Part shown: positions 35,793 to 46,600 of the stretch, piece after piece | Position numbering within the stretch: the first letter of the stretch is position 1 | Layout of the letters: every line of letters begins with the position of its first letter | Program-made: the position numbers and the translations under genes | DNA from: Labilithrix sp. | Lineage (GTDB): Bacteria > Myxococcota_A > Polyangia > Polyangiales > Polyangiaceae | Length of the DNA stretch: 64,000 nucleotides | Reading direction: 5' to 3' | NCBI GenBank assembly: GCA_019637195.1 | Contig: JAHBWA010000010.1 | Coordinates: forward strand, 1-64,000 | Notes under the pieces: model-generated | Told to the model about the DNA's origin: nothing | The model's input: the letters and a program-made list of their open reading frames with translations, nothing else | Databases searched by the model: none

Positions 35793-37445
35793 ATGCCGCG
35801 CTTCGCTGCGCTCGACCTCGGCTCGAACGCGATGCGCCTCCGCATCGTGGAGGCGCAAGCCTCGGGTCTCGGCCGCGAACAGCTCTCGCTCCTCCCCGAC
35901 GCCGGCGGCGCTCCGTGGCGCGAGGTGCTCAGCCTCCGCGCCCCCGTCCGCCTCGGCAGCGAGGTCTTCGTGACAGGCAAGCTCGCGGCGGCGTCGATCG
36001 GCCAGGCGTGCGCCGCGCTCCGCGAGTTCCGGCAAGCCATGGACAACGCCAAGGTCGACGTCTACCGAGCCACGGCGACCAGCGCGGTCCGCGAGGCGTC
36101 GAACCGGAGCACGCTCGTCGAGCGCGCGCGGCGCGAGGCGGGCATCGAGCTCGAGGTCATCGAGGGCATCGAGGAGGCGCGCCTCATCCAGCTCGCGGTG
36201 GCCCGCCGGCTCGGCCTCGCCGACAAGCGCGCCCTGCTCGTCGATGTCGGCGGGGGCTCGACCGAGCTGACCTACCTCGACAAGGGCCGGAGCGTCTGGG
36301 CGACCTCGCTGCCGATCGGGACCGTGCGCCTCCTCGAGATGTACCTCCGCGGCGTCAAGGCCGTCGACCGCGCGCGCCAGAAGCTGCTGTTCGAGGGCGT
36401 CCACCGGACGCTCGCCGAGGCGGTGCCGACCCTGAAGAAGCTGCCCTTCGAGATGGTCGTCGGGACGGGCGGGAGCGTCGACACGCTCTCCGAGCTCTGC
36501 CCCGTGAAGGGCGGCCACGCCGGCCACCCGCGCGCGGTCGACGTCGCGCTGATGAAGGCGCTGCTCGGCCGGCTCTTCACGATGACCCCCGAACAGCGCC
36601 GCGAGACCTTCGGCCTCCGGCCCGACCGAGCGGACACGATCGTGACCGCGTCGTCGATCTTCCTGCGCGTAGCCGAGCTGTTCAAGGCGCCGGCGATCGT
36701 CGCGCCGGGCGTCGGCCTCAAGGAGGGCATCCTCGAGGAGATCGTCGACAAGTACTTCGACCGCTGGGACACCGAGTCGGAGGCGCGGAGCGTCGTCGAC
36801 GGCTGCGTCCGAATCGGCAAGCGCTACGGCTTCGATCAAGCGCACGGTGAGCTCGTCGCGTCGCTCGCGATGTCGCTCTTCGACGACATGGCGCCGTTCC
36901 ACGGCTTCGGCGAGCGCGAGCGGCTGCTCCTGCGGAGCGCCGCGCTGCTCCATGACGTGGGCGACTACGTCAGCTACGGCGGCCACCACAAGCACAGCTA
37001 CTACCTGATCCAGCACTCCGACATCATGGGGCTCACGCCCGGCGAGCGCGCGATCGTCGCGAACGTGGCGCGCTATCACCGCAAGAGCCCGCCCGATCCG
37101 GCGCACCCGAACTTCCGCGACCTCGACAAAGAGGCGCGCATGAAGGTCCGGAGCCTCGCGGCGATCCTCCGGATCGCCGACGCGCTCGACCGCGAGCACC
37201 TCGGCAAGGTGACGAGCGTCCGCGCCGAGATCGAGGGCAAGGGACGCAAGATGCACCTGGTGATCGACGGGGACGAAGACCGCGAGCTCGAGGAGTGGAC
37301 CGTCCGCGCGAAGTCCGATCTCCTTCGCGACGTGTTCGACCTCGACGTCACGATCGCGGGCGCCGCGTCGTCGACGCGCCCCGGGCCACGCGACTCGGTG
37401 ACGACGACGGGAGGCCCGTCATCGAGCCGCCCCAACGGCCGCTGA
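35793..37445 (+). CDS. Ppx/GppA-family phosphatase with HD domain (exopolyphosphatase-like)
   Basis: This 550-aa protein has the actin-like phosphatase core: AALDLGSNAMRLRIVE (phosphate 1), ATATSAVREASN, LLVDVGGGSTELTY (phosphate 2) and VVGTGGSVDTLSELC. The C-terminal half is an HD domain (LLHDVGDYVSYGGHHKHSYY). Such enzymes hydrolyse polyphosphate or pppGpp; the two cannot be separated from sequence alone. The last 40 residues are low complexity. ATG 35793. Confidence 0.92.
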   Translation: MPRFAALDLGSNAMRLRIVEAQASGLGREQLSLLPDAGGAPWREVLSLRAPVRLGSEVFVTGKLAAASIGQACAALREFRQAMDNAKVDVYRATATSAVREASNRSTLVERARREAGIELEVIEGIEEARLIQLAVARRLGLADKRALLVDVGGGSTELTYLDKGRSVWATSLPIGTVRLLEMYLRGVKAVDRARQKLLFEGVHRTLAEAVPTLKKLPFEMVVGTGGSVDTLSELCPVKGGHAGHPRAVDVALMKALLGRLFTMTPEQRRETFGLRPDRADTIVTASSIFLRVAELFKAPAIVAPGVGLKEGILEEIVDKYFDRWDTESEARSVVDGCVRIGKRYGFDQAHGELVASLAMSLFDDMAPFHGFGERERLLLRSAALLHDVGDYVSYGGHHKHSYYLIQHSDIMGLTPGERAIVANVARYHRKSPPDPAHPNFRDLDKEARMKVRSLAAILRIADALDREHLGKVTSVRAEIEGKGRKMHLVIDGDEDRELEEWTVRAKSDLLRDVFDLDVTIAGAASSTRPGPRDSVTTTGGPSSSRPNGR

Positions 37446-37579
37446 TCGCCGCACGATCGCGCTCGCGCGCCGCGTCGATGCGGCCGCGGATTGCGTGCGC
37501 TCCGCGCGCCCGACAATCGTGCCGGGGCCCTCGTCCCTTAGGTGAAGCGCATGGGGTTTCGTACTAACCTGACTCCGCG

Positions 37580-38200
37580 ATGCGCTCGCTTCTCCGGCTC
37601 GGCCCCGCCCTCGCCTTCCTGACGGCGTGCTCCGGCCGCGCGGTGCCGGATCCGCGGAGCGCCGCGGAGGAGTATGCCCAGGCCGCCTCGCGCGGTGACG
37701 GCGACGCGATCTACGAGATGATGACGACGTCGGCGCAGAGGTCGCGTTCGCGCGAGGACGTGAAGCGCCTCGTGTCCGAGCAGCGCGGCGAGCTCGCCGA
37801 GCAAGCCAAGAGCCTCACGGCGAAGGACGCGCGCGTCGAGGCGGTCGCCCGCCTGCGCTACGAGGACGGCGAAGAGGCGCAGCTCGAGCTCCGCGAGGGC
37901 CGCTTCTGGATCACGTCGTCCGGCGCGCTCCCGGGAGGCTCGCGGACGCCGGAGCAGGCGCTCGATCAGCTGCGACGCGTGCTCGCGCGGCGCAGCTACG
38001 CGGGCCTGATGCGTGTGCTGACACCGTCCACACGGGCGGCGATCGAACAAGACCTTCGTTCCCTTGTCTCGGGCCTCGAGCGCCCGGAGACCCTGCATGT
38101 CGAGGTCACGGGTGACGGTGCCGTCGTGACAATCCCCGGCGGGCACAGCGTCAAGCTGAAGCGCGAGGGCGGCGTGTGGCGGGTCGACGATTTCGACTAA
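37580..38200 (+). CDS. Small lipoprotein of unknown function
   Basis: This 206-aa protein has a signal peptide and lipobox ALAFLTAC. The body is alpha-beta: a helical start (AAEEYAQAASRGDGDAIYEM) followed by strands (ARVEAVARLRYEDG, EAQLELREGRFWIT, HVEVTGDGAVVTIPGG). The pattern resembles NTF2-like folds. Its last 25 bases overlap the start of the receptor-like gene, so the two are probably co-transcribed. Confidence 0.75.
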   Translation: MRSLLRLGPALAFLTACSGRAVPDPRSAAEEYAQAASRGDGDAIYEMMTTSAQRSRSREDVKRLVSEQRGELAEQAKSLTAKDARVEAVARLRYEDGEEAQLELREGRFWITSSGALPGGSRTPEQALDQLRRVLARRSYAGLMRVLTPSTRAAIEQDLRSLVSGLERPETLHVEVTGDGAVVTIPGGHSVKLKREGGVWRVDDFD

Positions 38201-40350
38201 CGGCGGCGCGGGGGACGGCGATCGCCGCGATCGCCCTCGCCGGTGCGCGCGCTTCGGCGGAGGAGCCGGACAAGGCTCCCGCTCCGACGGCCCTCGCTCC
38301 GACCGACGATGCGGCAACCACGCCGGACGCGCCGCCGACCGCGAGCGCAGCGGCGGCCGCGAACGTCGCCGAGGCCGCGAACGTCGCGGCGACCGCGAAC
38401 GCAGCGACGGCCGCCGACCCGGCGGAGACCACGGCGAGCGCGACCGCCGCGCCGAACTCGGACGCAGGGCCGGACGAGGTCCGTGTCCGCGGCGCGCGGA
38501 AGGGCGATCCGACGGCGCCGAAGGAGACGCTCGGCGGCCGCGAGATCCGCTACATCCCCGGCGCGTTCGGCGACGCCTTCCGCGCGCTCGAGACGCTCCC
38601 GGGCGTGACGCCGATCGTCAGCGGCCTGCCCTACTACTTCATCCGCGGCGCGCCGCCGGGCAACACGGGCTTCTTCATCGACGGCGTCCGCGTGCCCGGC
38701 CTCTTCCACCTCGGGATCGGCCCGGCGGTGATGTACCCGGCGCTGATCGATCACGTCGATCTCTACAAAGGCGCCTACCCGGTGAGCTTCGGGCGCTTCG
38801 CCGGCGGCATCCTGTCCGCCGACACCGTGACGCCGGGCGAGCGCACGCGCGCCGACTGGACGCTCCGCCTGTTCGACGCCGGCGCGCTCGTCGAGGTCCC
38901 CTTCGGCAAGGAGGGCGACGGCGCCGCGCCGCGAGGCAGCGCGCTCGTCTCCGGACGCTACGGTTACCCGGGTCTCCTCCTCTCGATCTTCGCGCCCGAC
39001 TCCGGGCTCGCGTACTGGGACTACCAGACGCGTGTAAGTTACAGACTGTCGGACAAAGACGTGGTCTCCGTCTTCGGATTCGGGAGCTACGACTCGGTCA
39101 GCCAGCGCGACGAGACCAACGGCGTCCCGAACCCGGAGCTCAGCGAGATCCTCAACATCCAATTTCACCGCCTCGACCTGCGCTGGGATCGGCGCATCAG
39201 CGCGACGGGCTCGATGCGGACCGCCGTGACGCTCGGCTACGACCGCACCGGCAGCCAGGGCTTCGCGGCGCGCTCCTGGATCCTCGGCACCCGGGCCATC
39301 GCCGAGGAGCGGCTCGCCAAGTCGGCGCGGGTGCGGGGCGGCGCGGATCTCCACCTCCAGACGTACGATTTCCGCCTCGGCGGAGGCGACTCCGAGGTCC
39401 CGCCGCGGCCCGACGAGGCGGGCTCGGCGCTCAGCGGGATCCAGAAGGACGCCAACATGGCGGTGTGGGTCGACTCGCCGCTCGAGATCGCCCCGCGGGT
39501 CGAGGTCACGCCGGGCCTGCGCGCGGACCTCTTCACGTCTCGCGGGATCGGCCGCGCGCGCGCCATCCCCTCGCTCGACCCGCGCGTCACGACGCGCATC
39601 GGCATCGGCCCCATCCACCACCTGGGCGCCGTGGGGATCGCGCACCAGCCCGCGGCGTTCCCCGTCCCGATCCCGGCGCTGACGTTCGCGCAGCTCCGTC
39701 GCGGCCTCCAGGGCGGCTACCACATGAGCCAGGGGCTCGAGATCCCTCTCCCCGCCGACCTCACCGCTCAGGTCACGGGGTACCTCCACACGTACACCGG
39801 GCTCGTCGACCTCGGACAGCAATGCGACGTCGAGGATCCGCGCTGCGATCCCTCCGGGGCGCGCGGCCGCTCCGTCGGCCTGGAGGCGATGGTGAAGCGC
39901 AACCTGGGAAAGCGGGTCGGCGGCTTCGTCTCGTACACGCTGTCGCGCTCCACGCGCGACACCTACGACGTCACGATCCGAAAGCAGACGTCGCGCCTCA
40001 GCGAGTTCGATCGCACGCACGTCCTCAACGTCGTCGTCTCGGTCGACCTCGGCAAAGGCTGGCGAACGGGGATCCGCTACACCGGCTACTCCGGCGTCCC
40101 GTACTCGACCATCAGCGAGCTGCTCTTGCCCAACGCCCGCACGCCCGCGTTCCATCGCGTGGACGCGCGCGTCGAGAAGCGCTGGTTCCAGAAGGACGGG
40201 CGCTCGTTCGCGCTGACCGCCGAGATGTTCAACGCGCTCCTCATGAAGGAGGCCGTCGGCGTCAACTGCGTCGGAGCACCCCCGAGCTGCACTCCGCAGG
40301 AGATCGGCCCCATCGCGATCCCGAGCCTCGGGTTCGAGGGCACTCTCTGA
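38176..40350 (+). CDS. TonB-dependent-receptor-like outer membrane protein
   Basis: This 724-aa protein has a signal peptide ending AGARASA, then an Ala-rich low-complexity linker of about 70 residues. A plug domain follows (LGGREIRYIPGAFGDAFRAL, YYFIRGAPPGNTGFFIDGVR) and a beta-barrel with alternating aromatic strands. The GTG at 38176 lies 25 bp inside the preceding lipoprotein gene; it is chosen because it gives the signal peptide. A TonB box is not evident. It probably transports a ligand across the outer membrane. Confidence 0.85.
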   Translation: MAGRRFRLTAARGTAIAAIALAGARASAEEPDKAPAPTALAPTDDAATTPDAPPTASAAAAANVAEAANVAATANAATAADPAETTASATAAPNSDAGPDEVRVRGARKGDPTAPKETLGGREIRYIPGAFGDAFRALETLPGVTPIVSGLPYYFIRGAPPGNTGFFIDGVRVPGLFHLGIGPAVMYPALIDHVDLYKGAYPVSFGRFAGGILSADTVTPGERTRADWTLRLFDAGALVEVPFGKEGDGAAPRGSALVSGRYGYPGLLLSIFAPDSGLAYWDYQTRVSYRLSDKDVVSVFGFGSYDSVSQRDETNGVPNPELSEILNIQFHRLDLRWDRRISATGSMRTAVTLGYDRTGSQGFAARSWILGTRAIAEERLAKSARVRGGADLHLQTYDFRLGGGDSEVPPRPDEAGSALSGIQKDANMAVWVDSPLEIAPRVEVTPGLRADLFTSRGIGRARAIPSLDPRVTTRIGIGPIHHLGAVGIAHQPAAFPVPIPALTFAQLRRGLQGGYHMSQGLEIPLPADLTAQVTGYLHTYTGLVDLGQQCDVEDPRCDPSGARGRSVGLEAMVKRNLGKRVGGFVSYTLSRSTRDTYDVTIRKQTSRLSEFDRTHVLNVVVSVDLGKGWRTGIRYTGYSGVPYSTISELLLPNARTPAFHRVDARVEKRWFQKDGRSFALTAEMFNALLMKEAVGVNCVGAPPSCTPQEIGPIAIPSLGFEGTL

Positions 40351-40436
40351 CCGGGGAGCGGCGCGCCAAGGCTCGGCTCTCCTCACGCGCGTCGACGGTG
40401 CCCGCCGCGCCTTCGCCCTGCTAACGTTCCCCGCCG

Positions 40437-41237
40437 ATGCGCCGGACGCTCCTCCGCTTCTTACCGTTCGCCTTCGCGCTCGGCGCCCTGGTCCTCTTCC
40501 TCCCGCGGCCTGCACGGGCCTTCGGCGACGTCGGCGCGTTCGACCCGCGCGCGCTCCTCGCGGGCGGGACGAACGGCCCCGCGCGGGCGAGCGCGGCGGG
40601 GCGCTGGTCGTGGGAGCTCGTCCAGCGGACGAGCGCGCCCGCGCGCCTCAAGCCGAGCCAGGTTCGCGCGGACGATCCCGGCGTGGTCGACGGACCGTTC
40701 CTCTGGTGGAGCGGCAGCTCCGCCCTGACGGCGCTCACGCCGCAAGAGGTCGCGGGGCTGCGCCGCTTCTTCGCGCTCGGGGGGGTCCTGCTCGTCGACG
40801 ACGCCGGCGCGGCCGACGACGCGGGCGACGGGCGGAGCGGAGCGAGCGCCTTCGGCAAGTCCGCCCGCGAACAGATCGCGCGCGTGCTGCCCGACTCGAG
40901 CCCGATCGCGCTCGGGCCCGACCACGTGCTCTTCAAATCGTTCTACCTCCTCAAGCGCGCCGAGGGGCGCGTCGCCGGTCCGCGGACGCTCGACGCCATC
41001 GTTCGAGGCGGGCAGACGCAGGTCGTGTTCTCGTCGCACGATCTCGGCGGCGCGCTCGCGCGCGGCGCCACCGGCGTGTGGGAGAACCCCGTCGTGCCCG
41101 GCGGCGACATCCAGCGGGAGCGAGCGATCCGGCTCGCGGTCAACATCGCGATGTACGTCCTCTGCTCGAACTACAAGGACGACCAGGTCCACGCGCCCTT
41201 CCTCATGCGCCGCCGCGCCGGCGCCCTCGTGCCCTGA
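40437..41237 (+). CDS. DUF4159 domain protein
   Basis: This 266-aa protein has a signal peptide (FAFALGALVLFLPRPARA) and a body with R-R-F-F-A-L-G-G-V-L-L-V-D-D and D-H-V-L-F-K-S-F-Y, plus VNIAMYVLCSNYKDD, matching DUF4159. Such proteins usually sit beside VWA/GATase-like membrane proteins and MoxR ATPases in envelope or stress operons. Here the VWA-type partner follows immediately; no MoxR gene is in the window. Confidence 0.85.
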   Translation: MRRTLLRFLPFAFALGALVLFLPRPARAFGDVGAFDPRALLAGGTNGPARASAAGRWSWELVQRTSAPARLKPSQVRADDPGVVDGPFLWWSGSSALTALTPQEVAGLRRFFALGGVLLVDDAGAADDAGDGRSGASAFGKSAREQIARVLPDSSPIALGPDHVLFKSFYLLKRAEGRVAGPRTLDAIVRGGQTQVVFSSHDLGGALARGATGVWENPVVPGGDIQRERAIRLAVNIAMYVLCSNYKDDQVHAPFLMRRRAGALVP

Positions 41238-41250
41238 GAACGGAGAGCCG

Positions 41251-43515
41251 GTGGACACGACGGTCGAACAGCTGACCTCGAGCACGCGACTCGCCATCAA
41301 CGGCGACCTGCCCCCGTGGGCCGCCGCGCTCGCCTGCGCGCTCGTCCTCGTCAGCCTCGGCGTCCTCGTCGTCCACGAGCTCGGGCGCCGCGAGCGCGGC
41401 GGCGTCGCCATCGTCGTGAGCGGCGTGCTCGCGCTCCTGGCCCTGCTCCTCGCCGTCGTCCGCCCGGTGCGGATCGCGGCGAGGGAGAGCGTGATCGGCG
41501 CCAAGGTCGTCGTCCTCTCCGACACGTCGCGGTCGATGGCGCTCCCGCAAGACGGCAAGACGCGGAGCGACGTCGGCGCGCGCGCGCTCGCCGAGCTCGC
41601 GAAGGGCTCGAAAGACGCGCGCCTGCTCGTCCTCGGCTTCGGCGACGGCCCGCCGACGCCGCTCGCGACGAAGGACGGACGAGCGCCGCCTCCAGCGGCG
41701 CCCCGCAGCGACCTCACGGCGGCCCTGCGCGCCCTCGCCGCCTCGGCGGAGGAGAGGCCGCAGGCGGTCGTCGTCGTCTCCGACGGGCGGCTCGACGATC
41801 CGGCCGAGGGCGCGTCTCCAGAGAACCTCGCCGCGCTCGGCAAGGAGCTCAAGGTGCCGATCCACACGGTCGCGACGACGCGCGAGGGCCCTCCCGACGC
41901 GAGCGTTCGGCGCGTCTCGGCCGCCGGGGCCGCGGTCGCGCACGTCCCGCTCCCGCTCCGCGTCGAGGTCGGGTGCAGCGGCGGCCTCGCCTGCGACGAG
42001 CTCACCGTCACCGCCCGCGAGCTCCGCGAGGACGGACCGCCGGCGCTCCTGGCGACCGGGCTCTCGCACCTGAAGGACGGCAAGGGCACGGTCGACCTCT
42101 CGGTCACGCTCGAGCGCGCGGGCGCGCGCATCATCGAGATCGCGATCACGCCGCCGTCAGGGGACACGATCCCGGAGAACGACCGTCGGCTCCTCACGTT
42201 CGTCGTCGCGCGCGAGCGCGTGCGGGTGCTGCACGTCGCCGGCCGTCCGACGAACGACGTGCGCGCGCTCCGCCAGTGGCTGAAGAGCGACGCCTCGGTC
42301 GACGTCGTCGCCTTCTTCATCCTCCGGACGCAGTCCGACAACCCGAACGCGCGCTCGGAGGACCTGTCGCTCATCCCCTTCCCCGTCGACGAGCTGTTCA
42401 CCGAGCACCTGCCGTCGTTCGACGCCGTGGTCCTCCAGGACTTCGACGCGCAGCCCTACGGCCTCGAGAAGCACCTGCCCGAGCTCGCGCGCTACGTGCG
42501 GTCCGGCGGGGGGCTCATCATGGTCGGCGGTCAGAACTCGTTCATCGCCGGCGGCTACGCCGGGACTCCGCTCGCCGAGGTGCTCCCGGTCGCGCTCGAC
42601 AAATCCCCCGGGGCGACGGCCGCCGACGTCGCGCCCGTCACGCCGAGCTGGACGGAGGACGGCCGCACCGCGCCGCTCCTCGCGCCGCTCCGCGACGTCG
42701 CCTCCGAGGAGCTGCCGCAGATGCCCGGCACGAACATCCTCGGCGACGTCCGCGCCGGAGGCCTCGTGCTCTGGTCACACCCCACGCGCACGACGACGAG
42801 CGGCGCGCCGATGCCGATCCTCGCCATCGGTGACCAGGGCGACGGCCGCTCGATCGCGCTCGGCATCGACGGCGCGTGGCAGCTCGAGTTCTCGCAGCTC
42901 GGCGCGCGCACCTCGGGCCGCGGCTACGGCGCCATGTGGGACGGCCTGCTCGGCTGGCTGATGCGCGATCCGCGCTTCGAGCCCGGTCAGCTCGACCTCA
43001 CCGGACCGTGCGTCGCCGGCGAGCCGGCGCGCGTCCGCGTGCGCGCGCCGGACGGCAGAGACGCGAGCGGCGACATGGTCGTCGAGGTCCGCCGCCTCGA
43101 CGCGCGTCCCGGCGAGGCCGGCGCCGAACCGCTCAAGGTCGAGGTGCCGCGGCGCGCCCCCGGAGCCACCGGCACGGTCGAGGTCACGCTCCCGCCGCTC
43201 CCCGCCGGCGGCTACACCGCGCGCCTGAAGCTGGGCCCCGGGCCGACGACCCGACGCGACTTCGCGTGCGAAGCCGGCGGCGACGAGTGGGCCGATTCGC
43301 GGCCAGACGCCGACCGCCTGCGCGCGCTCGCGAACGCGACGGGCGGGACGTTCCGCTGGGCGACCGACGACCCGACGCTCCCGCTTCCGAAGCCGGCGGT
43401 CGTCAGCGCCGAGCGCCACGTGGTCCCGCTCGCGCCGCCGTGGTCGTGGACCCTCGCCGCCGCCGTGCTCCTCGGTGCGCACTGGTTCACCCGACGGCGG
43501 AACGGGCTCTCGTAG
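41251..43515 (+). CDS. Membrane protein with VWA-like and glutamine amidotransferase-like domains
   Basis: This 754-aa protein has two N-terminal helices (residues about 20-70), a VWA-like domain with VVVLSDTSRSMALP (the D-x-S-x-S metal site) and VVVVSDGRLD, and an amidotransferase-like fold (VRVLHVAGRPTNDVRALRQW, YVRSGGGLIMVGGQNSF). A C-terminal helix ends the protein. GTG 41251 follows GGAGAGCC. It is paired with the DUF4159 gene. Catalytic Cys of the amidotransferase is not evident. Confidence 0.85.
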   Translation: MDTTVEQLTSSTRLAINGDLPPWAAALACALVLVSLGVLVVHELGRRERGGVAIVVSGVLALLALLLAVVRPVRIAARESVIGAKVVVLSDTSRSMALPQDGKTRSDVGARALAELAKGSKDARLLVLGFGDGPPTPLATKDGRAPPPAAPRSDLTAALRALAASAEERPQAVVVVSDGRLDDPAEGASPENLAALGKELKVPIHTVATTREGPPDASVRRVSAAGAAVAHVPLPLRVEVGCSGGLACDELTVTARELREDGPPALLATGLSHLKDGKGTVDLSVTLERAGARIIEIAITPPSGDTIPENDRRLLTFVVARERVRVLHVAGRPTNDVRALRQWLKSDASVDVVAFFILRTQSDNPNARSEDLSLIPFPVDELFTEHLPSFDAVVLQDFDAQPYGLEKHLPELARYVRSGGGLIMVGGQNSFIAGGYAGTPLAEVLPVALDKSPGATAADVAPVTPSWTEDGRTAPLLAPLRDVASEELPQMPGTNILGDVRAGGLVLWSHPTRTTTSGAPMPILAIGDQGDGRSIALGIDGAWQLEFSQLGARTSGRGYGAMWDGLLGWLMRDPRFEPGQLDLTGPCVAGEPARVRVRAPDGRDASGDMVVEVRRLDARPGEAGAEPLKVEVPRRAPGATGTVEVTLPPLPAGGYTARLKLGPGPTTRRDFACEAGGDEWADSRPDADRLRALANATGGTFRWATDDPTLPLPKPAVVSAERHVVPLAPPWSWTLAAAVLLGAHWFTRRRNGLS

Positions 43516-43635
43516 ACCGCGACGGCACGTCGACCTGGCGCGCTTCGACGCCGGCCGCTTGTCCTAAAACGCCACAGGTTCGCGGCTGTTTGTTCCTGGC
43601 GCCCGAACCCCGGCGTCCACTACCGTTCTGGTCGC

Positions 43636-46600
43636 TTGGGAACCGAGGATAAAGACCTCTCACGACGCCTCACGCTCGCCGTCCTCGCGCCGGTCGCGCT
43701 GCTCGTCGCCCTGGGCGGCGTGCTCGGCGTCCAGCTCCTGCGGACGTCGGAAGACGCCCGCTGGCTCGATCACTCCGATCGCGTGCTCTCGCGCGTCTAC
43801 CAGCTGCAGAAGCACTTCGTCGACGAGGAGACCGCCATCCGCGGCTACCTCATCACGAGCGACACGCGCTTCCTCGAGCCGTACTACAAGGCGCGGCCGA
43901 TCGAGCTGCTCGATCAGCTCACCGCCGTCGTCGACGACAACCCCGACCAGCTTCGGCGGGTCGAGGAGCTCCGGCGCCGCCACGAGAACTGGCAGCTCGA
44001 CGCCACCGCCGTCGCGGAGGGGAAGGACCTCGCCGACGCGCGCTCGATCCCTGCGATGCTCCGCCGGCGCGAGAAGATGAACGCGCTCCGCGAGATCGTC
44101 ACGCAGATCGTGGACGACGAGCACGCGATCCGCGACCGCCGGGCCGCCGCGAGCGAGCGCTCGACCGCGACGACGCGCACGCTCTTCGTCGTCCTGTTCC
44201 TCGGGGCGGCCGGCTTCCTCGCGCTCTTCTCCCGGCGCCAGCTGACGTCGATCACCGGGACGTACGCGAGCGCGCTCGCCGGAGAGCGCGGCGTGCGCGT
44301 GACACTCGAGGACGAGGCGTGGACGCGCGCCGGCCAGGCGAAGCTCGCCGAGGCGGTCCGGGGAGAGCTCTCCGTCGAGGAGATCGGCGACCGCGTGCTG
44401 GCGACGCTCGCGAGCTACACCGACGCCGAGGTCGGGGCGTTCTTCGATGCGAGCGGCGGGGGCCTCCGCCGCCGCGCCGGGTTCGCGCTCGACCCGCGCG
44501 CGGGCGGCGCCGACTCCTTCGGACGCGGCGAAGGCCTCGTCGGGCGCGCCGCGGAGAGCCACGACGTCGTCCGCGTCAAGGACCTCGCCGAGCACGACGA
44601 GGCGCCGAAGCTACGCGCCGGGACGCGCGAGCGGCTCACCGGCGAGCTGTTCCTCGTCCCCCTCCGCATCGGCGGCCGCGCCTACGGCGTCGTCGAGCTG
44701 GGGTACCGCGAGTCCCCGCCGGCGCGGGTCGTCGATCTGCTCGGCCGGATCGGCGAGGCCGTGGCGGTCGCGGTGCGGTCCGCCGAGTACGGCGCGCGCC
44801 TGCGCGAGCTGCTCGAGGAGTCGCAGCGACAAACCGAAGAGCTCCAGACGCAGCAGGAGGAGCTCCGCGTCGCGAACGAGGAGCTCGAAGAGCAGAGCAA
44901 GGCGGTCCGCGAGGCTCAGGCGCGCCTCGAGGAGCGCCAAGAGGAGCTCACGACGGCGAACAGCCGGCTCGAGGAGCAGGCGCACGACCTCGAGGAGGCG
45001 CGAGAGAACGCGCTCGAGAAGGCCGAGGCCCTCGAGCGCGCGAGCCGCTACAAATCCGAGTTCCTCGCCAACATGTCGCACGAGCTCAGGACCCCGCTCA
45101 ACAGCTCGCTCATCCTGGCGAAGCTCCTCGGCGACAACAAAGACGGCAACCTGACCGGCGAGCAGGTCAAGTACGCCCAGACGATCTACGGCGCGGGCAA
45201 CGACCTGCTCACGCTCATCAACGACATCCTCGACCTCAGCAAGATCGAAGCCGGCAAGATCGACGTCACCTTCACCGAGGTGCCGGTCGCGCGGATCGCC
45301 GGGACACTCGCGCGCCTGTTCGAGCCCGTCGCCGCCGACAAGGGCCTGCGCTTCACGGTCGTCGTCGAGCCCGGCAGCCCCGAGCACCTCGTCACGGACC
45401 AGCAGCGGATCGAGCAGGTGCTCAAGAACCTCTGCTCCAACGCGCTCAAGTTCACCGAGGCGGGCGAGGTCGAGGTCAAGATCTCCCCCGGCCCGCGCAG
45501 CGTGCGCTTCGCGGTTCGCGACACCGGGATCGGGATCGCCCCGCATCAACACGAGCTCGTCTTCGAGGCGTTCCGCCAGGCCGACGGAGCGAGCAACCGG
45601 AAGTACGGCGGCACGGGCCTCGGGCTCTCCATCTCCCGTGACCTCGCGCGCCTGCTCGGCGGCGACATCACCGTGAGCAGCGAGGTCGGCAAGGGCAGCA
45701 CGTTCGTCCTCACGCTCCCGCGCGCGAGGCCGGCGGCGGCGACGTCGCCCGACGCGCCGCGCACGCTCGCGCCGGCCACGCCGATCAAGCCCGCGCCGCG
45801 CACGCCGCCGGCGCCGGTCCGGCGGGTGAGCGGCAGCGTCGCGCCCGCCGCGCGGGCGGGGGCACGTCTCGTCGAGGACGACCGCGACGCGCTCGACGCC
45901 CGGCGGCGCGTGGTCCTCGTCATCGAGGACGACCCGCGCTTCGCCGAGATCCTGCTCCAGCTCGCGCACGAGCGCGATTTCCAGTGCGTCGTCGCCGGAG
46001 AGGCCGACGAGGGCCTCGCCCTCGCGATCGAGCTGCTCCCGAGCGCGATCGTGCTCGACATCAACCTGCCGGATCACTCGGGCCTCTCGGTCCTCGATCG
46101 CCTCAAGCGGACGCCGGCGACCCGGCACATCCCCGTGCACGTCGTCACAGTCGCCGATCACCCACAAACCGTGCTCTCGATGGGCGCCGCCGCGTACCTC
46201 CAGAAGCCGGTGAAGCGCGAGGAGCTCCTCGACGCCTTCAAGCAGCTCGAGGACCGCCTCGCGCGCGGCGTCCGCCGCCTCCTCGTCGTCGAGGACGATC
46301 CGGTCCAGCGCGACAGCCTGGCCAAGCTCCTCGCGACGGAGAGCGTCGAGCTCGTGGCGGTCGGCACGGTCCGCGAGGCCCTCGAGGCGCAGGCGCACGG
46401 GGTCTTCGACTGCATCGTCACCGATCTCACGCTGCCCGACGACTCGGGCTTCCACCTCCTCGAGCAGATGTCGCGCGCGGAGGGCCCGCACCCGCCGGTG
46501 ATCGTCTACACGGGCCGCTCCCTCTCGTCCGACGAAGAGCACCTCCTCCGGAAGTACTCGAGCTCGATCATCGTCAAGGGCGCGCGCTCCCCAGAGCGCC